Under the pieces are notes generated by a model, which was given only the letters and a program-made list of their open reading frames with translations, was not told the origin of the DNA and searched no databases. This document shows, in pieces, positions 9,197 to 19,004 of a DNA stretch of 64,000 nt. A program made the position numbers and the translations under genes. This stretch comes from Thiosymbion sp942492625. Its GTDB lineage: Bacteria > Pseudomonadota > Gammaproteobacteria > Chromatiales > Chromatiaceae. The DNA lies in contig CALOFM010000016.1 in assembly GCA_942492625.1 (NCBI GenBank), positions 1 through 64,000 on the forward strand, in the 5' to 3' direction. Numbering within the stretch: position 1 is the first letter of the stretch; every line of letters begins with the position of its first letter.

Positions 9197-9973
9197 TCAA
9201 CGATTGTTAAACCGGGGCTTGCGCCTGCCGGCGAATGCCTCCATGCCCTCCTTCTGATCCTCAGTCGCGAACGAGGCATGAAACAACCGCCGCTCGAAAC
9301 GCACACCTTCGGCCAGCGTGGTCTCCAGCGCCCTGTTTACCGCCTCCTTGACCATGTAGACCGCCGGCCGCGACTTCTCGGCAATGGACTCGGCGATCTT
9401 TCGCGCCTCCGCCTGCAAATCGGCAGCCGGGAAGATGCGGGAGACCAGACCGGCACGCTCCGCCTCTTCGGCCGTCATCATGCGTCCCGTGAGACACATG
9501 TCCATCGCCTTGGACCTACCCACCAGCCGGGTCAGGCGCTGGGTTCCGCCGATACCCGGTGGAATCGCCAGGTTGACCTCCGGCTGACCGAACATCGCAT
9601 TGTCGGCGGCGACGATGAAGTCGCACATCATCGCCAGCTCACAGCCGCCGCCGAGGGCGTATCCGCAGACGGCGGCAATCACCGGCTTTCGGCAGCGGGT
9701 AACGCGCTCCCAGCCGTCGGTGATGTAGTCGGACATGAACATGTCCATCGCGGACATGTCTTTCATCTCCTTGATGTCCGCGCCCGCCGCGAAGACCTTC
9801 TCGTTGCCGGTGATGATGATTGCACCGATTCCGTCATCGGCTTCCAGGCCGTCGAGGGCGTCACGCAGTTCTGTCATCAGGGCATTGTTGAGCGCGTTGA
9901 GCTCCTTCGGCCTGTTGAGGGCTATGACGGCGACTGCGCCATCCACATTGACCAATAGATTCTCGTAAGCCAT
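9197..9973 (-). CDS. Enoyl-CoA hydratase/isomerase family protein
   Basis: The crotonase-fold enzyme adds water to trans-2-enoyl-CoA in beta-oxidation or related pathways. The protein is 258 residues, the usual length. The oxyanion-hole segment FAAGADIKEM (residues 61-70) is present, and both catalytic glutamates are in place, E112 in GGGCELAMMCDF and E132 in GQPEVNLAIPPGIGG. This combination supports true hydratase activity rather than a non-hydratase crotonase. It stands between the AEC permease and an OsmC-like gene on the same strand; no acyl-CoA dehydrogenase or thiolase is nearby. Confidence 0.94.
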   Translation of the reverse strand: MAYENLLVNVDGAVAVIALNRPKELNALNNALMTELRDALDGLEADDGIGAIIITGNEKVFAAGADIKEMKDMSAMDMFMSDYITDGWERVTRCRKPVIAAVCGYALGGGCELAMMCDFIVAADNAMFGQPEVNLAIPPGIGGTQRLTRLVGRSKAMDMCLTGRMMTAEEAERAGLVSRIFPAADLQAEARKIAESIAEKSRPAVYMVKEAVNRALETTLAEGVRFERRLFHASFATEDQKEGMEAFAGRRKPRFNNR

Positions 9974-10021
9974 ATCGATCCCCGGAAAAGGTCACGCGCG
10001 AAATCGAGCATGACAAACAGG

Positions 10022-10447
10022 TTAGCCGGCTTGTACGGTCGACTCCATATCCACCGGGCAGTTTAGCGAGCGGGCGATGAGGCAGAGATTGTGCGCCTTC
10101 TCCAGCACGCGCTCCCCTTGGGCCTCCTTTCCCGCCTCCACGGTCAGCACGGGCCGGATGAGGATGCGCTTGAAGCGATAGCCGGCCTTATCCTCTTTCA
10201 TCAGCTCCCCCTCGGAGGTGGAGCGGTAGGACTTTACCTGGATCTTCGACAGACCCGAGAGCAGCATCACATAGTTTGCGAGGCAGGTCTCTGCGGCGAC
10301 CACCAGCAGGTGCTCGGGGCTGTAACGGTCCCTGTTGTGGGGGGAGCCGACCGGCAGCATCGCCGGACCTTCGATACGGATCTCGCCGGCCACGTCTTCG
10401 CCGGTCCACTCATAGGCGGTGTGATAGTTCAGGGGAAGCTCGGCCAT
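10022..10447 (-). CDS. OsmC-family protein
   Basis: OsmC-type proteins reduce organic hydroperoxides with two conserved cysteines. The 141-residue protein has AAETCLANYV with Cys55, and a distal SLNCPV with Cys130 in the usual last helix; Cys122 is extra. ATG 10447 was chosen because GAGGAG lies seven bases upstream; a longer frame to 10483 has no ribosome site. A second, different OsmC-like protein is at 51014-51430. Substrate preference cannot be decided here. Confidence 0.88.
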   Translation of the reverse strand: MAELPLNYHTAYEWTGEDVAGEIRIEGPAMLPVGSPHNRDRYSPEHLLVVAAETCLANYVMLLSGLSKIQVKSYRSTSEGELMKEDKAGYRFKRILIRPVLTVEAGKEAQGERVLEKAHNLCLIARSLNCPVDMESTVQAG

Positions 10448-10523
10448 GTCTGTCTCCTCAGGTTGTAAGGCGATTTCTGTCAAATATCGGAACGGACGCT
10501 CGTGGCGTTTGAGGAGCTCATCG

Positions 10524-11066
10524 TCAGCCTCTGGATTCTATCCGATGGTCAGCACGGATCCGCTCCAGGGTAATGAAGGTGAGATCGTAGGGATTAGGTC
10601 CATCGCGCCCCCGCTCCTCACGCACGCTCTCCCGCCAGCAGGTCCGGTCCCAGCGGGGGAAGAAGACGTCCCCATCCACCGCCGCAGCGACCAGGGTAAG
10701 GTACATGCGCTGCGCCACCGGAAGCATCTCCCGGTACAGGGCCGCTCCGCCGACCACCATGACCTCCGGGACGTCCCCGGCCGCGGCAACGGCCTTCTCG
10801 GGTGAGTCGACCAGGATACAGCCCTCGGCATGGTAAGTCCGATCACGGGTGACGACGACGTGGGTACGCCGAGGGAGCAACCCGGGTAGGGATTCCCAAG
10901 TTCTCCTGCCCATGAGGATGGGCTTGTTCAGGGTCAAGCGCTTGAAGTGGGCAAGATCGGCGGGCAGGTGCCAGGGCAGGCGATTGCCGCGGCCTATGAC
11001 CCGGTTTTCGGACATGGCGGCGACGATGGAAATGAGCGGAGATCTGCCGTGAGTCACCTCCTTCAC
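10524..11066 (-). CDS. folA: Dihydrofolate reductase
   Basis: The enzyme reduces dihydrofolate to tetrahydrofolate with NADPH. The conserved pattern is clear: ISIVAAMSENRVIGRGNRLP, WHLPADLAHFKRLT (substrate Asp), GRRTWESLP and VVGGAALYREMLP (NADPH loop). The frame opens with GTG 11066, giving 180 residues, but the start is ambiguous: a strong Shine-Dalgarno-like AAGGAGGTGA lies inside the first codons, and no normal start codon follows it before the conserved ISIVAAM. The gene overlaps closely with the upstream WYL-regulator stop (11073), so translation may be coupled. Confidence 0.95.
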   Translation of the reverse strand: MKEVTHGRSPLISIVAAMSENRVIGRGNRLPWHLPADLAHFKRLTLNKPILMGRRTWESLPGLLPRRTHVVVTRDRTYHAEGCILVDSPEKAVAAAGDVPEVMVVGGAALYREMLPVAQRMYLTLVAAAVDGDVFFPRWDRTCWRESVREERGRDGPNPYDLTFITLERIRADHRIESRG

Positions 11067-11072
11067 CTTTCT

Positions 11073-12053
11073 TTAGTCTTCTCCACTGTCCTCGTAGACC
11101 AGAACCGCCGCCCGCAGGCGCTCCGACACCGCTTCCCGAAGCTCGGCAGGCTCCAGCACCTCGACGTCCGGGCCGTACTTGAGTACGTCCATGATCAGCT
11201 CCAACGCATTGCTGTACGGAACACGCAGCTCATAGCTGCCGTCGTCGAGAAACCGCCCCTCCTGATCTTTGTGCCAACGCTCCTTGGCCACCCAGCGGGC
11301 TCTGCGAGCGTCGAACCGCAGAACAGCCACATGCAGGGGGGCGCCGGCAAAGATGCCGTAGGACGCAGCATGGTGGGCGTCCAGGTCCGACCGGGAAATC
11401 TCCTGTACCTCCGTATCCAACTGCCGCGCCTCGGCTACAGCATCCAGAGCGAAGGTCCGCAGTCCTTCGCGCAGATGACACCAGGCATCCAAGTACCAGT
11501 TGTCCCGGTAGTAGACGAGCCGTTGCGGCGACACCTCTCGCTCGCTGTGCTCTGCGTTCGCACGGGTGAAGTAGCGCAGCTGCAGACGCCTGCGCTGGGC
11601 GAGCGCACCGGCAACTGCCTGAAAACAGTCGCCTGCGCTGCGGGCGGCCATCTGCAGGATACGGATGCGCCCGGCGAGTCCATCCGAGCCCGCGCGTTGA
11701 AGCTGCAGCAAATCGTCGATGCGCCGCTGCAGCGGCTTGAGATGGGGATCGAGCAAACCGGGCTGCACGTCCGCGAGCAATTGCTGCACCGAAAGCAGGG
11801 CGTGCAGCTCCGAGGCGTTGAACCAGAGCCCCGGGAGCTCGTACATCTCCCCTTCGCTCTGGTCGTAACGGTAACCGTTGCGTTCCCGGTCGTAGACGAT
11901 GGGAGCGTTCAGGTAGAGGCGCATATCCTCGATGATGCGCTTGATGGTCGCTCGGGAGCACTCCAACTCCTCCTGCAAGCGGCGGCGGGAGACCGGATAG
12001 CGCGCGCTCTGCAGGATGCGGTTGAGCTCGAAGATCCGGTCGAAGCGGTCCAT
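11073..12053 (-). CDS. WYL-domain transcriptional regulator (YafY-like)
   Basis: A 326-residue protein with an N-terminal helix-turn-helix (residues 1-60, RLQEELECSRATIKRIIEDM), a central WYL domain containing NWYLDAWC, and a C-terminal WCX-type dimerisation region. WYL proteins bind nucleic-acid-derived or nucleotide ligands and regulate DNA damage, metabolism or defence genes. It is followed seven bases later by folA and preceded by rsfS on the same strand; this placement does not itself reveal the regulon. Confidence 0.92.
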   Translation of the reverse strand: MDRFDRIFELNRILQSARYPVSRRRLQEELECSRATIKRIIEDMRLYLNAPIVYDRERNGYRYDQSEGEMYELPGLWFNASELHALLSVQQLLADVQPGLLDPHLKPLQRRIDDLLQLQRAGSDGLAGRIRILQMAARSAGDCFQAVAGALAQRRRLQLRYFTRANAEHSEREVSPQRLVYYRDNWYLDAWCHLREGLRTFALDAVAEARQLDTEVQEISRSDLDAHHAASYGIFAGAPLHVAVLRFDARRARWVAKERWHKDQEGRFLDDGSYELRVPYSNALELIMDVLKYGPDVEVLEPAELREAVSERLRAAVLVYEDSGED

Positions 12054-12124
12054 AGGATCAGGATTACCTTGCCGATGGCACGTTCTTTGACAAAAATCGC
12101 CTTAACAAAGGGGGTCGGGGGGAT

Positions 12125-12484
12125 TTACAGCTGATGGACGACCGGCGTGGAATTCACCGCAGCAGGCGCGGACCAAAGGCGCTCCAGGTTGTAATAATCC
12201 CGCACCTTGGGCTGCATTACATGGACCACGACGCTGTTGAGGTCGATGAGCGCCCACTCGCCGTCGCTCACGCCTTCGGTACCCAGCGGCGGCTCACCGG
12301 CATCCTTGGCACGGAAAGCGACCATCTCGGCGACCGCCTTAACGTGCCGGTCCGAGGTCCCGGAGGCCAGGATCATGAAGTCGGTGACCGCGGTCTTGCC
12401 GCGCACATCCATCACCGAAACGTCCCGCGCCTTCATGTCGGCGAGGGTGTCCAGGACCAGCTGTTTGAGTTGCTCGATCTGCAT
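12125..12484 (-). CDS. rsfS: Ribosomal silencing factor RsfS
   Basis: RsfS binds ribosomal protein L14 on the large subunit and blocks subunit joining during starvation. The 119-residue protein shows the conserved core KTAVTDFMILASGTSDRHVK and GVSDGEWALIDLNSVVVHVM. It is the last gene of the leuS-lptE-holA-proA-nadD-rsfS series on the minus strand, following nadD by about 75 bp. In many relatives rlmH comes next; here it is replaced by the WYL regulator. Confidence 0.96.
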   Translation of the reverse strand: MQIEQLKQLVLDTLADMKARDVSVMDVRGKTAVTDFMILASGTSDRHVKAVAEMVAFRAKDAGEPPLGTEGVSDGEWALIDLNSVVVHVMQPKVRDYYNLERLWSAPAAVNSTPVVHQL

Positions 12485-12559
12485 GCGATCTCCTCTGAGC
12501 TCAGAATAGACGGGCCCCCGGACTAACCGGGCCCTCGCCGTTCACTGCGACGTCTAAAT

Positions 12560-13192
12560 TCATTTGCGGTAAAGGCCCTCCCGCTCGATCAGGCCCAACA
12601 CCTTCTCGGGAAGCAAGAAGCGCGGACTGCGGCCCTGCGCAATCATGGAACGAATGGCGGTTGCGGAGATGTCGAGCTGGGTCACTTCGCGAAAAAGGAC
12701 GAGCCCACCCGGCGCCTGCTCCAGCTCCCGAAGCCCCGCAGCCAGGCGTGGCTCCATCCAACGACGCAGCACCGGGTCTGCCGGCTCCCCCGCGTCCGGA
12801 CGCCACATGACCACCAGGTGCGCCAACCTTGCGATATCCTCCCAGCGATACCAGGTCAAGAGATCGCAAAAGGCATCCAAACCGGTCAACAGGCACAGGG
12901 GCACATCCGGTCCAAGCTCCGCGCGCAAGGACATGAGCGTGTCGTACGAATAGGAGGCGCCAGTGCGCTCAAGCTCGCGCTCGTCCACAACGAACCCGCT
13001 CTGGCCCTGGACCGCCGCGTACAGCATGGCGAGACGCTGAGCGCCCGTTGCCATGGGCTGGTCCCGATGCACTGCGGTGCTCAGTGGCACGAACCGGATC
13101 TCCCGCAGCGGAAGGTCCTGAAGGATATCCAAGGCCGGCCGCAGATGGCCGAAGTGGATGGGGTCGAAGGTACCGCCAAATACGCCGATCAT
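12560..13192 (-). CDS. nadD: Nicotinate-nucleotide adenylyltransferase
   Basis: NadD adenylates nicotinate mononucleotide to deamido-NAD in NAD synthesis. The nucleotidyltransferase signature GGTFDPIHFGH is at residues 5-15, and the second ATP-binding motif appears near the C terminus as ISATAIRSMIAQG. Length (210) is normal. A 200-bp gap separates it from proA upstream; rsfS follows, as in most gammaproteobacteria. Confidence 0.97.
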   Translation of the reverse strand: MIGVFGGTFDPIHFGHLRPALDILQDLPLREIRFVPLSTAVHRDQPMATGAQRLAMLYAAVQGQSGFVVDERELERTGASYSYDTLMSLRAELGPDVPLCLLTGLDAFCDLLTWYRWEDIARLAHLVVMWRPDAGEPADPVLRRWMEPRLAAGLRELEQAPGGLVLFREVTQLDISATAIRSMIAQGRSPRFLLPEKVLGLIEREGLYRK

Positions 13193-13393
13193 GCTGCGCC
13201 GACGCCCTGGATGCGGCTTCTGTGCTCAGTGGCGCCGGACATACCCTGAAGAGCGGATGGTACCGGCGCGCCGCGTGTGGGCCTGCGCCCCCGTACCGGT
13301 CTTGGCCGGCTGCCGGGGCGGGATAGCTGCTGGCGGAAAGCGCTGCAGAGTCGCCATGAAGAGAAACTTAGCAGAAAACCGGGGAGATTTCCC

Positions 13394-14695
13394 TCAGGTG
13401 CGGATCTCTCCATCCCCGAGAACCACGAACTTTACCGAGGTGAGTCCCTCCAGCCCTACCGGTCCGCGGGCATGGAACTTGTCCGTGCTGATCCCGATCT
13501 CGGCCCCCAGGCCGTACTCGAAGCCGTCGGCGAAGCGCGTCGAGGCGTTGACCATCACCGAGCTGGAATCGACCTCGCGCAGAAACCTCCGTGCCCGCGT
13601 GTAGTTTTCCGTAATGATCGAATCCGTATGCTGGGAGCTGTGGCGGGCAATATGGTCCATGGCCGCATCCAGCCCCTCGACCACCCGTACGGACAAAATG
13701 GGCGCCAGATACTCGGTGTCCCAGTCCTCATCGGTCGCCTCCAGGGCGTCGGTCAGGATCTCCCGGGTACGCGGGCATCCCCGCAGCTCCACCCCTTTCT
13801 CGCGATATGCCGCACCCAGACCGGGCAGGACCGAATCGGCAATCCCATTCGCCACCAAAAGCGTCTCCATAGTATTGCAGGTGCCGTAACGCTGGGTCTT
13901 TGCGTTCAAGGCAACGTTGAAGGCTTTTTCCGGATCCGCCTGGTCGTCGATGTAGACATGGCAGATGCCGTCCAGGTGCTTGATCACCGGGACCCTCGCC
14001 TCGCGGCCGATGCGCTCGATCAGCCCCTTGCCGCCCCGCGGTATGATGACATCCACGTACTCCGGCATGGCGATCATGGCCCCCACCGCCGCCCGGTCCG
14101 TAGTAGAGACCACTTGGACCCCGTCCGCGGGCAGCGCGGCGGACTCGAGACCACGCCGGATGCTTCGTCCGATCGCCTGGTTTGAATGGAAGGCCTCGGA
14201 GCCACCGCGCAGCACCGTGGCGTTGCCCGACTTGAGGCACAGGGCCGCGGCATCCGCCGTCACGTTGGGGCGCGACTCGTAGATGATGCCCACCACGCCC
14301 AGAGGCACCCGCATGCGCCCCACCTGAATCCCGGTGGGACGATAGTCCAGGTCGGTGATGGCGCCCACTGGGTCCGGTAGGGCGGCGATCTGGCGCAGAC
14401 CCTCGATCATGGCGTCGACGCGCGCTTCGGTGAGCTCCAGCCGATCAAGCAGTGCCTCGTCCAGACCCTTGGCGGCACCTGCCTCCAGGTCGCGCAGGTT
14501 CGCCTCTGCCAAATCGGCGCGCCGCCGGTCGACATCCTCGGCCATGGCCATCAGCGCCAGATTCTTGGCCGCGGTATCGGCACGCGCCAACACCCGCGAG
14601 GCGGCGCGCGCTCGCTGGCCCAGGCCGCTCATGTAGGTGGCGACATCGCCGATTCGTGCTTCGGTCATAGGTTCTGGTTGGGACATGCTCATCAA
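13394..14695 (-). CDS. proA: Gamma-glutamyl phosphate reductase
   Basis: ProA reduces glutamyl-5-phosphate to glutamate semialdehyde in proline biosynthesis. The 433-residue aldehyde-dehydrogenase-fold protein contains VIYESRPNVTADAAALCLKS, VIIPRGGKGLI and the catalytic cysteine segment QRYGTCNTMETLL. The gene sits between holA and nadD on the minus strand. proB is not in the window. The start may be any of three nearby methionines (MMSMSQPEPM); the first is used. Confidence 0.97.
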   Translation of the reverse strand: MMSMSQPEPMTEARIGDVATYMSGLGQRARAASRVLARADTAAKNLALMAMAEDVDRRRADLAEANLRDLEAGAAKGLDEALLDRLELTEARVDAMIEGLRQIAALPDPVGAITDLDYRPTGIQVGRMRVPLGVVGIIYESRPNVTADAAALCLKSGNATVLRGGSEAFHSNQAIGRSIRRGLESAALPADGVQVVSTTDRAAVGAMIAMPEYVDVIIPRGGKGLIERIGREARVPVIKHLDGICHVYIDDQADPEKAFNVALNAKTQRYGTCNTMETLLVANGIADSVLPGLGAAYREKGVELRGCPRTREILTDALEATDEDWDTEYLAPILSVRVVEGLDAAMDHIARHSSQHTDSIITENYTRARRFLREVDSSSVMVNASTRFADGFEYGLGAEIGISTDKFHARGPVGLEGLTSVKFVVLGDGEIRT

Positions 14696-14748
14696 TCACC
14701 CTTGGGGGTACAGCGGATACACCGGACGGGCGCCGGATTCTATCAGAT

Positions 14749-15783
14749 TTACGGCCGCTCCAAGTGAACGCGGGCTTGCGTGCGCCCGCCCGCCAGCTCG
14801 TCGGCGATGATCGCCAGCTCGCGCCAGGGATCGCCGGCCGCCTGCCCCTTGATCCGGCGATCGGCCAGGGCGCAGCGGACCACAAGCTCCTGCAGGCGAT
14901 CCGTGGGCAACCGCTTCAGCACCGACAGAGCGCCGGCTTGGCGCGACTCCCACACGCCGTGAGAGCGAAACGCGGCGGCGGTCCCGCCTTGCCCTGCGGC
15001 ATAGGAAACCGATGCGAGCATGCGCAGCTCCCGCGCCAGAACCCAGAGCACCAATGCCGGGGCGGTTCCCTCCGCCGCCAGTCCCTTGACGATGCGGTGG
15101 ACCCTGGCCCGGTCTGCGCTCAAAGCGGCGCCGGTGAGATCGAACAGGTCGTAGCGGGCACTGTCGGAAATCGCGCTCGCGAGCCGGTCCCGGTCCAGGT
15201 CGCCTTCGCCGTAAAGCAGCCGGAGCTTTTCCACCTCTTGGGCCGCCGCCAGCAGGTTACCCTCCACCCGCTCGGCCAGCAGTGCCGCCACCCCCGACCC
15301 CGGCCGCAGCCCACGCTCGTGCAGCCGCTGCTCGATCCAGGCCACAAGCCGTGGACCCTCGATCTGACGCACCTGCAATACCACTCCGACCCGGTCCAGC
15401 TCCTGAACCCACTTTGCCTTGAGCTCTTTCCATTCCAGATCCGGGGCGAGGATGAGCAGCAGATTGTCCTCAACCGGCTTGCGGCAGTATGCCCTGACAG
15501 CCTCGCTGCCCTCGCGGCCGATGCGCGCGGCGGTGAGACGCAGCTCGATGAGCTTGCGGCTGGAGAACAGGGAAAGCGCATCCGCGGCCGCGGCAAGCCG
15601 TCCCCAATCGAAACCGGACTCAACCTCTAGCAGGTCCCGTTCGTCGTATCCCTTCGCCCGGGACTCGGCGCGCACCGCTGCTGCCGCATCGCCGAGCTGC
15701 AGCGGCTCTTCACCGCAGATCAGGTATACCGGAGCCAGGGATCGCTTCAGGTTGGACGCCAGCTGTTGGAACTGGATGCGCAT
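14749..15783 (-). CDS. holA: DNA polymerase III subunit delta
   Basis: HolA is the clamp-loader subunit that opens the sliding clamp. The 344-residue protein begins with the typical LAPVYLICGEEPLQL and continues through a RecQ-like AAA+ lid region (YDLFDLTGAALSADRARVHR) to the C-terminal collar helices. It follows lptE by 24 bp and precedes proA by 53 bp, the conserved leuS-lptE-holA order. Confidence 0.95.
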   Translation of the reverse strand: MRIQFQQLASNLKRSLAPVYLICGEEPLQLGDAAAAVRAESRAKGYDERDLLEVESGFDWGRLAAAADALSLFSSRKLIELRLTAARIGREGSEAVRAYCRKPVEDNLLLILAPDLEWKELKAKWVQELDRVGVVLQVRQIEGPRLVAWIEQRLHERGLRPGSGVAALLAERVEGNLLAAAQEVEKLRLLYGEGDLDRDRLASAISDSARYDLFDLTGAALSADRARVHRIVKGLAAEGTAPALVLWVLARELRMLASVSYAAGQGGTAAAFRSHGVWESRQAGALSVLKRLPTDRLQELVVRCALADRRIKGQAAGDPWRELAIIADELAGGRTQARVHLERP

Positions 15784-15807
15784 GCCGTTATCGAACGCAA
15801 GCCCGGC

Positions 15808-16353
15808 TCAGAGCAGAACGGCCCGCAGCCGCGCCAGGATACGGTTGGCCGCGTCCCGAGCCATATCGTCGTAGATTAGATTGGACTCCAACTCCTCTCC
15901 CAGAACCTGTACGTTGGGATTGTCCTGGCTGCGCACCACATTCAGGGTCTGCGGGGAAGCCAGCTCCTTCCCGTCGGGAGCCACCGCATCAAAGGTTACT
16001 TGATAGTGAAGCTCGTAGGCCAAGGCCTTACCGCCGCGGTCTACGGCGACGACGCGGGAGCCGAGCACCTCGTTGGTGATCCGCACGATCACCCGGGCGT
16101 CCGCAGGCGTTGCGGCGAGCTGTACCTGGGAGCCCTGAAGATCCTGCAAAATCGCTGATTTCACACGCGATTCCCCCTGGGCCTGGAAATACATCGGGTT
16201 GAGCTCCGCCGGGATATCCACCTGCCCCCGCAGCTTGAAACCGCAGGCGCTGGTCAACAGCACAGCCGCCGTCACCAGGGTCATAGCGAGAAAGACCCGC
16301 GCGCTCACGAAACGCTGGCGGAAAAACTCAGGCTTCTTGTCGATTCCGTTCAT
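15808..16353 (-). CDS. lptE: LPS-assembly lipoprotein LptE
   Basis: LptE plugs the LptD barrel and helps insert lipopolysaccharide in the outer membrane. After a signal sequence there is a lipobox LTSAC followed by GFKLRGQVDIPAELNPMYF, the classic LptE opening. The 181-residue length fits. Its ATG overlaps the leuS stop codon (TGATG), so translation is coupled. The start shown includes about 18 residues before the hydrophobic signal region, and a start further in cannot be excluded. Confidence 0.93.
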   Translation of the reverse strand: MNGIDKKPEFFRQRFVSARVFLAMTLVTAAVLLTSACGFKLRGQVDIPAELNPMYFQAQGESRVKSAILQDLQGSQVQLAATPADARVIVRITNEVLGSRVVAVDRGGKALAYELHYQVTFDAVAPDGKELASPQTLNVVRSQDNPNVQVLGEELESNLIYDDMARDAANRILARLRAVLL

Positions 16354-19004
16354 CAGCGCGCCACCACATTGACCAGCTTGTTTGGCACCACAATGACCTT
16401 GAGGACCCGGGTATCGCCGATGAACTTTCGCGCGTTCTCGTTGGCCAATGCGGCCGCCTCGATGCTCGGCTTGTCCGCATCGGCGGGCACCTGGATCTTA
16501 CCGCGCACCTTGCCGTTCACCTGAATCACGTACTCCATGCTGTCCCGCCGCAAGGCATCCTCGTCCACCGCGGGCCAACTCGCATCGAGGATATCGCCGC
16601 CGTAGCCCAGATCACGCCAGAGCTGGTGGGTGACATGGGGCGCGATGGGGCCGAGGAGGCGCAGCACGATGCCGAGCCCCTCGCGCAGGACCGCGATGCC
16701 GGCGGGGGAATCGTCCAACTTGTTAAGGGCGTTGACCATCGTCATGCAGCCCGACACCACGGTATTGAACTGCTGGCGCTGATAGTCGAACAGGGCCTTC
16801 TTCAGAGCGGCATGGATCTCCCGCCGCGCCGTCGCGCTTGCTTCGTCCGGATTTTCGGGCATTTGCCCGTCGCCAAGCATGCCCGCTTTGCTCACCGCCA
16901 GAGACCAAAGCCGCTTGAGGAAGCGTGAGGCACCCTCCACGCCCTCGTCGTTCCACTCCAGGGACTGGTCGGGAGGAGACGTGAACATGGTGTAGAGCCT
17001 GACCGTGTCCGCGCCGTAACGGTCGCTCAGGGTCTGGGGGTCCACACCGTTGTTCTTGGACTTGGACATCTTCTCGATTCCGCCGTAGGTGACCGGGGCC
17101 CCGTCCAGCGCGAGCACGGCCCCTACCAAGCGACCCTTCTCGTCCCGCTCGACCTCCACCTCCGCGGGATTGAACCAGTGCTTTCGGCCATCCGAATCTT
17201 CACGATAGTAGGTCTCCGCTACCACCATGCCCTGGGTCAGCAAGCGCGTGAAGGGCTCGTCGCAACCCACCAGGCCCTCATCGCGCATCAGCTTGTGGAA
17301 GAAGCGGGCATAGAGCAGGTGCAGCACCGCGTGCTCTATTCCTCCTACGTACTGATCTACCGGCAGCCAGTAACTGGCGCGCTCGTCGAGCATCGCCGTC
17401 CCGCAATCATTGGAGCAGTAGCGCGCGTAGTACCAGGAGGACTCAAAAAAGGTGTCGAAGGTGTCCGTCTCTCGAATCTCGCCTGCGGCGAGATTCGAGA
17501 ATGAAGGCATTTTCTTCAGGGGGGAGCCTGAGCCGTCCACCAGGACGTCCTCCGGGAGGCGGACGGGGAGATTCGTCTCCGGGCGAATGCCGCCGTCCGG
17601 AGTGTGCACGACAGGGATCGGGCAGCCCCAATAGCGCTGGCGGGAGACGCCCCAGTCGCGCAGACGGAAGTTGACACGCTTCTGGCCCTTTCCTCTCGCG
17701 GCCAGCCAGTCTGCGATCGCGTGAAAGGCCTCTGCACTGGTCAGGCCGGTGAAAGGGCCAGAACTGTAAAGCACACCTTTTTGCTCGAACCGTTCTTCCC
17801 ACTCCAGCCAGATCAACGGCTTTTCGCTCTCGAAGCCGAGCGAAGGAGCCGAGTCGGTCACATCCCCGACTGTTTCGCGAAACCGGTGCTCATTCACTTT
17901 CGCCACATTCCAGTCTTCCGGAACGATCACCGGCTTTATCGGAATTCTGTACTTTCGCGCGAAATGGAAATCGCGTTCGTCGTGAGCGGGAACCGACATA
18001 ACTGCCCCGGTGCCGTAGCCCATGAGCACGAAGTTTGCCGCGAAGATAGGCACCGGCTCCCCGGTGATGGGATGGACGGCGTCGATGCCAAGGGCGCGGC
18101 CCTTCTTCTCCATGGTCTCGATCTCGGCCTCGGAGGTTCCGCCCTGGCGGCATTCCTCGATGAAGGCGGCCAGCCCGGGATCGGCCTCAGCCGCTTGCCG
18201 AGCCAGCGGGTGCTCGGCGGCGACGGCCACGTAGGTCACTCCCATGACGGTGTCCGGGCGGGTGGTGTAGATACCCAGCTTCTCCTCGGAGCCCTGGATG
18301 CTGAACTCCATGTAGACGCCCTCGGAACGGCCGATCCAGTTGCGCTGCATGGTGCGGACCTGCTCCGGCCAGCCATCGAGCCCGTCGATGGCGTCAAGCA
18401 ACTCCTGGGCATAGTCGGTGGTGCGCACGAACCACTGTTGGATCTCGCGCTTCTGGACCAGCGCGCCGGAGCGCCACCCCCTGCCGTCGATCACCTGCTC
18501 GTTGGCCAGCACCGTCTGGTCCACCGGGTCCCAGTTGACGGTCGCCGTGGCGCGATAGGCCAGCCCCTTCTCCATCAGCCGGGTGAACAGCCATTGCTCC
18601 CAACGGTAGTAGTCCGGGTCGCAGGTAGCCAGCTCCCGGTCCCAGTCGTAACCGAAGCCCAGCTGCTTGAGCTGGTCCTTCATGTACGCCACGTTGGACT
18701 CGGTCCATCGGGAAGGAGGGATCCCATGCTTGATGGCCGCGTTCTCGGCCGGCAGCCCGAAGGCGTCCCACCCCATGGGCTGGAGCACGTTCTTGCCCAA
18801 CATCCGCTGGTAGCGGGCGATCACGTCCCCGATGGTGTAGTTACGCACATGCCCCATGTGCAGACGCCCGGAGGGGTAGGGAAACATGGACAAGCAGTAG
18901 AACTTCTCCCGCGAGGGGTCTTCCACCGCCTTGAAGGACTGGTTCGCTTCCCAATAGGCCTGGGCCGCTGCCTCGATCTGGCGCGGATCATAGTCGTTTT
19001 GCAT
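16353..19004 (-). CDS. leuS: Leucyl-tRNA synthetase
   Basis: LeuS charges tRNA-Leu. The class I signatures are present: the HIGH-type FPYPSGRLHMGHVRNYTIGD and KMSKSKNNGVDPQ. The CP1 editing domain lies between them, including the threonine-rich segment YTTRPDTVMGVTYVAVAAEH. ATG 19004 (MQNDYDPRQIEAAAQ) is used because it begins the conserved N terminus; a longer frame to 19100 adds unconserved sequence. The protein is 883 residues. It heads the operon leuS-lptE-holA-proA-nadD-rsfS. Confidence 0.98.
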   Translation of the reverse strand: MQNDYDPRQIEAAAQAYWEANQSFKAVEDPSREKFYCLSMFPYPSGRLHMGHVRNYTIGDVIARYQRMLGKNVLQPMGWDAFGLPAENAAIKHGIPPSRWTESNVAYMKDQLKQLGFGYDWDRELATCDPDYYRWEQWLFTRLMEKGLAYRATATVNWDPVDQTVLANEQVIDGRGWRSGALVQKREIQQWFVRTTDYAQELLDAIDGLDGWPEQVRTMQRNWIGRSEGVYMEFSIQGSEEKLGIYTTRPDTVMGVTYVAVAAEHPLARQAAEADPGLAAFIEECRQGGTSEAEIETMEKKGRALGIDAVHPITGEPVPIFAANFVLMGYGTGAVMSVPAHDERDFHFARKYRIPIKPVIVPEDWNVAKVNEHRFRETVGDVTDSAPSLGFESEKPLIWLEWEERFEQKGVLYSSGPFTGLTSAEAFHAIADWLAARGKGQKRVNFRLRDWGVSRQRYWGCPIPVVHTPDGGIRPETNLPVRLPEDVLVDGSGSPLKKMPSFSNLAAGEIRETDTFDTFFESSWYYARYCSNDCGTAMLDERASYWLPVDQYVGGIEHAVLHLLYARFFHKLMRDEGLVGCDEPFTRLLTQGMVVAETYYREDSDGRKHWFNPAEVEVERDEKGRLVGAVLALDGAPVTYGGIEKMSKSKNNGVDPQTLSDRYGADTVRLYTMFTSPPDQSLEWNDEGVEGASRFLKRLWSLAVSKAGMLGDGQMPENPDEASATARREIHAALKKALFDYQRQQFNTVVSGCMTMVNALNKLDDSPAGIAVLREGLGIVLRLLGPIAPHVTHQLWRDLGYGGDILDASWPAVDEDALRRDSMEYVIQVNGKVRGKIQVPADADKPSIEAAALANENARKFIGDTRVLKVIVVPNKLVNVVAR